45,377 nt of DNA, taken from NCBI GenBank assembly GCA_944392945.1, contig CALXYJ010000011.1:1-45377 (forward strand), in the 5' to 3' direction. The notes beneath the pieces are model-generated. The model ran no database searches. It was not told the DNA's origin and saw only the letters and a program-made list of their open reading frames with translations. How positions within the stretch are numbered: position 1 is the stretch's first letter; each line of letters begins with the position of its first letter. Position numbers and translations under genes: made by a program. This DNA comes from an uncultured Clostridia bacterium (GTDB taxonomy: Bacteria; Bacillota; Clostridia; TANB77; CAG-508). Of this stretch, positions 41,733 to 45,377 are shown piece by piece.

Positions 41733-42602
41733 AGCTTTATTAAAAAATGGAACATTTTCTAATTTGATTTCTTTATGATTTAAGTAATTTAAAAGTCCTG
41801 CATCTGTTGTAAAATTAAATTTTAAATAATAGCTACACAATAATTGAGTTTTTTCATTAAATTTTTTATTTATTTTATTATTTCCATATTTACCATCCCC
41901 AATAATAGGATATCCAATATATGCTAAATGAGCTCTTATTTGATGAGTTCTGCCAGTTTGTAAATTAATATCTAGAATAGATGTATTTTCTTTAATATCA
42001 AATTTTATAACCTTATAAGAAGTTATAATTTTTTTATATCCAGTTTTAAATTTATTTGAAATATATACTACAGATTTTTTAGTATCTTTGAATAGATAAT
42101 GTATTAATGTTTCAGATTTTTTTTCTGGAATTCCGTATACTTTAGCAAGATAATGTTTTTCCACTTCATGATTTTTAAATTTATTTATTAGAATACTATT
42201 AGTTTCATCATTTTTGGAATAAATGATTAGACCAGAAGTATTTCTATCAAGTCTATGGCATGGCATATAAAAAGAATTATAATTCTTATGTACATATGTT
42301 GTTAATGAATTTTCTCCTAGAACTTCTATATCTTTAGGCTTATTAAAAACAAGAATATTAGAATCTTCATATATTATTGGAATATTATATGTTTTATATA
42401 ATAAATCATCAATAATATATAGTGTAATATTATCATTTTCGTGTACAATACAATCTTTAGATATACGTTTTTTATTAATTAATATATCTTTTTTCTTTAA
42501 AGCTTTACAGAAAGTTCCAAATGTAAGAGCATTATATGTATCAAATAATATTTTACTTAATTTATTATTATTATATTTTTTGCTAACAATTAAATTTTTC
42601 AT
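41730..42602 (-). CDS. RluA family 23S rRNA pseudouridine synthase
   Basis: The 290-residue protein has an S4-like RNA-binding N-terminus (residues ~12-60), ILVFNKPKDIEV, the catalytic motif HRLDRNTSGL with D119, and LINLQTGRTHQIR-type sequence (DINLQTGRTHQIRAHLAYIG, quoted at the limit) and PIIGDGKYG. This is the RluC/RluD-type pseudouridine synthase pattern. The exact target uridine cannot be told from sequence. Leftward, convergent with the radical-SAM gene and divergent from the P-loop gene. Confidence 0.9.
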   Translation of the reverse strand: MKNLIVSKKYNNNKLSKILFDTYNALTFGTFCKALKKKDILINKKRISKDCIVHENDNITLYIIDDLLYKTYNIPIIYEDSNILVFNKPKDIEVLGENSLTTYVHKNYNSFYMPCHRLDRNTSGLIIYSKNDETNSILINKFKNHEVEKHYLAKVYGIPEKKSETLIHYLFKDTKKSVVYISNKFKTGYKKIITSYKVIKFDIKENTSILDINLQTGRTHQIRAHLAYIGYPIIGDGKYGNNKINKKFNEKTQLLCSYYLKFNFTTDAGLLNYLNHKEIKLENVPFFNKA

Positions 42603-42708
42603 AGTAAATCAATTATAAAGTCTTTTATATATAATTTCAAGATAAATTATTTTAAAAAATATAGATTTATAATATGAAATATATTATCATTATAGAAGAG
42701 GTAATAGA

Positions 42709-43227
42709 ATGAAAGTAGATTTAAAAAATGTAAATAGAATTTTAATAATAGGAGGACCAGGAACAGGTAAGACAACACTTGCACAAAAGTTATCATCAAT
42801 ATTAAAAATACCAGCTATTCACTTAGATGGAATTAATTATAAGTCTAATTGGGAAAAAGTAGAAAATGATATAAGAGACAAAATAATTCTAGAAAAAATT
42901 AAAGCGGATAAATGGATAATAGATGGAAATTATGCAAATACATTAAAACAAAGGATAGAGAAAGCTGATTTAATAATTTTGCTTGATTATTCAACATTTA
43001 GTATTATAAAAGGAGTACTTACAAGATATATTACTAATTTTAATAAAGAAAAGAAGGAGATTCCTGGTTGCAAAGAAAGAATTGACAAAGAATTTTTTAA
43101 ATATGTAATTTCATTTAGGAAGAATGGAAGAAAGAAAATTGTAGAACAAATAGATAATAAAACAAAAGAAAAGGTAATAGTTTTTTACAATAGAAAACAA
43201 TTAAACAATTGGTTGGAATTGTACTGA
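42709..43227 (+). CDS. P-loop kinase-like protein (topology-modulation / FlaR-like)
   Basis: The 172-residue protein has Walker A GGPGTGKTT (residues 15-23), then IPAIHLDGINYKSNW and WIIDGNYANTLKQRIEKADLIILLD. These motifs belong to the adenylate-kinase-like family annotated as DNA topology modulation/FlaR. The real substrate is unknown, probably a small nucleotide. AGAGGTAATAG precedes the ATG. Confidence 0.8.
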   Translation: MKVDLKNVNRILIIGGPGTGKTTLAQKLSSILKIPAIHLDGINYKSNWEKVENDIRDKIILEKIKADKWIIDGNYANTLKQRIEKADLIILLDYSTFSIIKGVLTRYITNFNKEKKEIPGCKERIDKEFFKYVISFRKNGRKKIVEQIDNKTKEKVIVFYNRKQLNNWLELY

Positions 43228-43251
43228 TACATAGAAAGAGAAAGATAAAAG

Positions 43252-44449
43252 ATGGAAGAAAAAGAGGATAAATTAATAAAAATAATATTTATAATTATAG
43301 GAGTAATTGCAGTTTTATTAATAGCAGTATTTTTATATGTATTTACCGATAGAAATTATACTATAAGTTTTATAGATGAAGATAAGTAAACAGATATACC
43401 AAGCAAATGAAGAAATTACTTTACCAAGTTTTAATACTTTAAAACCAGGGTATGAAATTATTGGTTGGAGAACTGAAGATGGAAAAGAATATAAAACAAA
43501 TGAAGTAATTAAAGTAGATTCAAGTAGAAAATACTATGCTATATGGAAGGAAATTGGTTGTGATCATCTTAATCAGATAAGAATAAATGTAAAGGAAGCA
43601 ACTTGTATAGAAGATGGGTATACAGGAGACATAAAATGTACTGATTGTAATAGGATTTTGGAGCAAGGACAAGAAATTAAAGAAACAGGAAAACATAAGT
43701 ATTTAGCATCTGGAAGATGTCAATACTGCTTTCAGAGTGCAGATCAAAGAATAACAGCACAAAATTATGGAGATAAAATAAATTATACATCTCAGTCATA
43801 TTATGATTGGAAAATATTTTATAATGATGGAATAAATGTTTATATCATTCCTTCAAATTATATAGAGATGCCACAAGATTGGAAAAATGATTCTGGAAGA
43901 TATAATTTTAATCCATTTAATACAAATTGGTTTAGTAATAACCTTACAATTTTTGAAGGCGGATATAGTTTTGTAGGTGATAAGATTAAAATTTGTATTG
44001 ATAATTTTAATGATACAGAAAATTGGAAACAATTCTATAATGAGGAGTATGCTGATAGTGTACAGGGAACTCCAAGTTTAGATATGTTTATAAAATCATG
44101 GAATGATAAAGGATATCAAAAATTATATACTAAAGAAAATGAAGTAAGAGGAATTTATATTTCTACAACAGAAGGAGGAGAAGAAATTTCTACAATGATT
44201 GATAATCATGACAAACTATATTTTCCGAATACCAGTATTTTAGAAAATTGTACAGGTTATTATTTAGGAAGAGAAAATGGTTATTCTGCAAATTCACTTT
44301 TTAAAGTGGAATATAATGGTGAAATTGGCAGGGAAAGGATTGATTATTTTGGAAAAGAATTCTTAAGATTAGGTCTAAGGCCTGTAGTACGTTTAAAAAA
44401 TGATATTGGATTTGAATATATAAATGGAGAATGGAATTTAGTAAAATAA
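43252..44449 (+). pseudogene. Frameshifted membrane-anchored surface protein (Flg_new repeat, DUF6273-like)
   Basis: From ATG 43252, a membrane anchor (LIKIIFIIIGVIAVLLIAVF) leads to YTISFIDEDK and a stop at 43387. One frame over, the sequence continues (KQIYQANEEITLPSFNTL, GYEIIGWRTEDGKEY, KYYAIWKE), completing an InlB-type Flg_new repeat. A zinc-knuckle-like section (CDHLNQIRI, CTDCNR, CQYCFQ) and a C-terminal domain ending LRPVVRLKNDIGFEYINGEW like DUF6273 proteins follow, to 44449. A one-base insertion near 43386 explains the break. Intact, it would be a ~400-residue cell-surface protein. It may be a sequence error or real decay. Confidence 0.8.
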
Positions 44450-44473
44450 GTTATATAAAAGAATTAGAAAAGG

Positions 44474-44503
44474 TTGACAAAACTTGGAGGAATATGGTAA
44501 AAT
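44474..44503 (+). promoter_or_regulatory. rplU-rpmA promoter
   Basis: TTGACA (44474-44479), 18 bp, TGG-TAAAAT (-10 at 44498-44503) with an extended -10 TG. A consensus -35 fits a ribosomal-protein operon. Confidence 0.7.
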
Positions 44504-44590
44504 AAATACCTGTAAGCCGCCTGAGTCGGGTAACTAAATGTTAGCGAAAGCTAGCTACCTTGTATTTATGCTTAGCGAGTATACAAAAAT
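44504..44590 (+). ncRNA. Putative ribosomal protein L21 leader
   Basis: The 5' leader before rplU contains GTTAGC-GAAA-GCTAGC (44540-44555, one G-U), a GC-rich GCCGCCTGAGTCGGGT segment, and TTGTAT/ATACAA (44560-44587). ATAAATAC/GTATTTAT could also close it, although that 5' strand overlaps the -10. Position and hairpin content fit the L21 leader by which Firmicutes L21 limits its own synthesis; class membership not verified. Confidence 0.55.
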
Positions 44591-44608
44591 AGGGAGGTGC
44601 ATTTTATA

Positions 44609-44935
44609 ATGTACGCAATAATTGAAAGTTGTGGAAAACAATACAAAGTAGCAGAAGGAGATGTAGTATTCTTCGAGAAATTAGATGCAGAAGAAGGTAA
44701 AAAAGTTACTTTTGATAAAGTAATATTAGTATCTAATGATGGAAAAATCGAAGTGGGAACTCCTAATGTTAAAGGAGCAAAAGTAGAAGGAACTGTAGTT
44801 GCACATGGTAAAGGAAAGAAAATTCGTGTTTTCAAATATAAAGCAAAGAAAAACTACAGAAGAACACAAGGTCATAGACAACCATATACAAAGGTTGAAA
44901 TAACATCAATTAAAACAGTAGCTGCAAAAGCTTAA
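44609..44935 (+). CDS. rplU: 50S ribosomal protein L21
   Basis: ATG 44609 follows GGGAGG (44592-44597). The 108-residue protein reads [21 protein letters not shown], then [59 protein letters not shown] (family motifs, not quoted in one run elsewhere), matching L21. It binds 23S rRNA domain I of the large subunit. First gene of the rplU-rpmA pair. The gap to rpmA is only 37 bp. Confidence 0.97.
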   Translation: MYAIIESCGKQYKVAEGDVVFFEKLDAEEGKKVTFDKVILVSNDGKIEVGTPNVKGAKVEGTVVAHGKGKKIRVFKYKAKKNYRRTQGHRQPYTKVEITSIKTVAAKA

Positions 44936-44972
44936 TATAAAGAGATATTATTCACGAAAGGAGTGAAATTTA

Positions 44973-45242
44973 ATGGCACATAAAAAAGGTCAAGGTAGTG
45001 TTAAGAACGGAAGAGACAGTGAGTCAAAACGTTTAGGTGTCAAGAAGGCAGATGGACAATTCGTTTTAGCTGGAAATATCCTTATAAGACAAAGAGGAAC
45101 AAAATATCATCCAGGTAAAAATGTTGGAATTGGTAGTGATGATACATTATATGCATTAGTTAATGGAACTGTAAAATTTGAAAAATTCGGAAAAGATAAA
45201 AAACAAGTAAGTGTTTACGAAGAAACAGTTGCTAATGCTTAG
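44973..45242 (+). CDS. rpmA: 50S ribosomal protein L27 (no N-terminal extension)
   Basis: The 89-residue protein begins [24 protein letters not shown] (first residues) and has [22 protein letters not shown], the L27 signature. Its N-terminus reaches the peptidyl-transferase centre. AAAGGAGTG precedes the ATG, and an in-frame TGA three codons upstream fixes this start. Most Firmicutes L27 proteins carry a short extension cut off by Prp. Here neither the extension nor a prp/ysxB gene is present. Confidence 0.97.
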   Translation: MAHKKGQGSVKNGRDSESKRLGVKKADGQFVLAGNILIRQRGTKYHPGKNVGIGSDDTLYALVNGTVKFEKFGKDKKQVSVYEETVANA

Positions 45243-45272
45243 TAAATAAAAAAACAAGCTTTAAGAAGTGAG

Positions 45273-45306
45273 TGAACTTTAGGGACGTTCCCTAAAGTTC
45301 ATTTTT
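45273..45306 (+). terminator. Terminator after rpmA
   Basis: TGAACTTTAGGGA pairs with TCCCTAAAGTTCA (13 bp) around CGT, followed by TTTTT. Confidence 0.9.
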
Positions 45307-45317
45307 GTATATAAGAA

Positions 45318-45340
45318 AACCACGTGCTATGCGCGTGGTT
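45318..45340. terminator. Second hairpin at window end, likely terminator of a leftward gene beyond the window
   Basis: AACCACGTGC pairs with GCGCGTGGTT around TAT (one G-U). Read leftward it is followed by TTC and T-rich sequence. Nothing further can be called in the last 37 bases. Confidence 0.5.
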
Positions 45341-45377
45341 CAAAAAAAGCGATAGCAATGTATGAAAAACCTCCAAT

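Overview
The window is very AT-rich and dominated by A-rich, Shine-Dalgarno-led genes with AGA arginine codons. The chromosomal genes (FtsH, alanine racemase, U32 peptidase, RNHCP protein, TGS-domain nucleoside kinase, L21/L27) fit a low-GC member of the Bacillota, most likely an uncultured anaerobic Clostridia. I cannot name it more closely.

From base 1 to about 28.84 kb the window is the right-hand part of a prophage, read left to right. Bases 1-4.5 kb hold small early/middle genes: a 9-residue-repeat protein, a DUF1064 nuclease-fold protein, a YopX protein, and a sigma-region-4-like late regulator followed by a candidate late promoter. Bases 4.6-5.8 kb hold tRNA-Met and tRNA-Gln, a decayed metallopeptidase, a Tad2-family (DUF2829) anti-Thoeris candidate and a DUF6275 protein. 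Bases 5.8-16 kb hold the packaging and head genes: TerS, TerL, portal, a tRNA-Trp, scaffold, coat, a decoration-like protein, a connector and a gp10-like tail hub. Bases 15.2-22 kb encode putative ejection proteins, including a 1980-residue polyvalent protein. Bases 22.1-25.6 kb are tail-fibre genes, with a frameshifted member and an (AC)15 microsatellite. Bases 25.6-27.1 kb are the lysis cassette (small membrane proteins, holin, amidase). There are no tape-measure, tail-tube or sheath genes, so the order suggests a podovirus-like (P22-like) particle. The integrase, repressor and left end lie outside the window.

Between the lysis cassette and the putative attR (27.4-28.84 kb) is an accessory segment. 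It carries a leftward gene for a 63-residue membrane protein under an extended -10 promoter. Its leader folds into three stems, and one strand of the closing stem is complementary to the gene's own ribosome-binding site. A divergent small gene, TACAA/TTGTA dyads and a convergent promoter lie beside it. This is my best candidate for an undescribed RNA-controlled module. The prophage seems to end at a tRNA-3'-end-like sequence followed by a terminator, preceded by direct repeats that resemble integrase arm sites.

A second recurring oddity is the order terminator hairpin, 2-4 nt, then tRNA or tRNA-like element. It occurs three times in the late region, and the third element keeps only the acceptor and T arms.

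From 28.9 kb on is chromosome: a frameshifted radical-SAM gene, a TGS-nucleoside kinase, an RNHCP protein, a leftward RlhA-like U32 gene, a cell-wall and protein-quality operon (FemAB-like transferase, alanine racemase, DUF1189, FtsH), an unusual radical-SAM protein with an N-terminal pentapeptide-like region, an RluA synthase, a P-loop kinase-like protein, a frameshifted surface protein, and rplU-rpmA with a structured leader. The Prp protease gene usually found between rplU and rpmA is missing, and L27 lacks the N-terminal extension that Prp removes.
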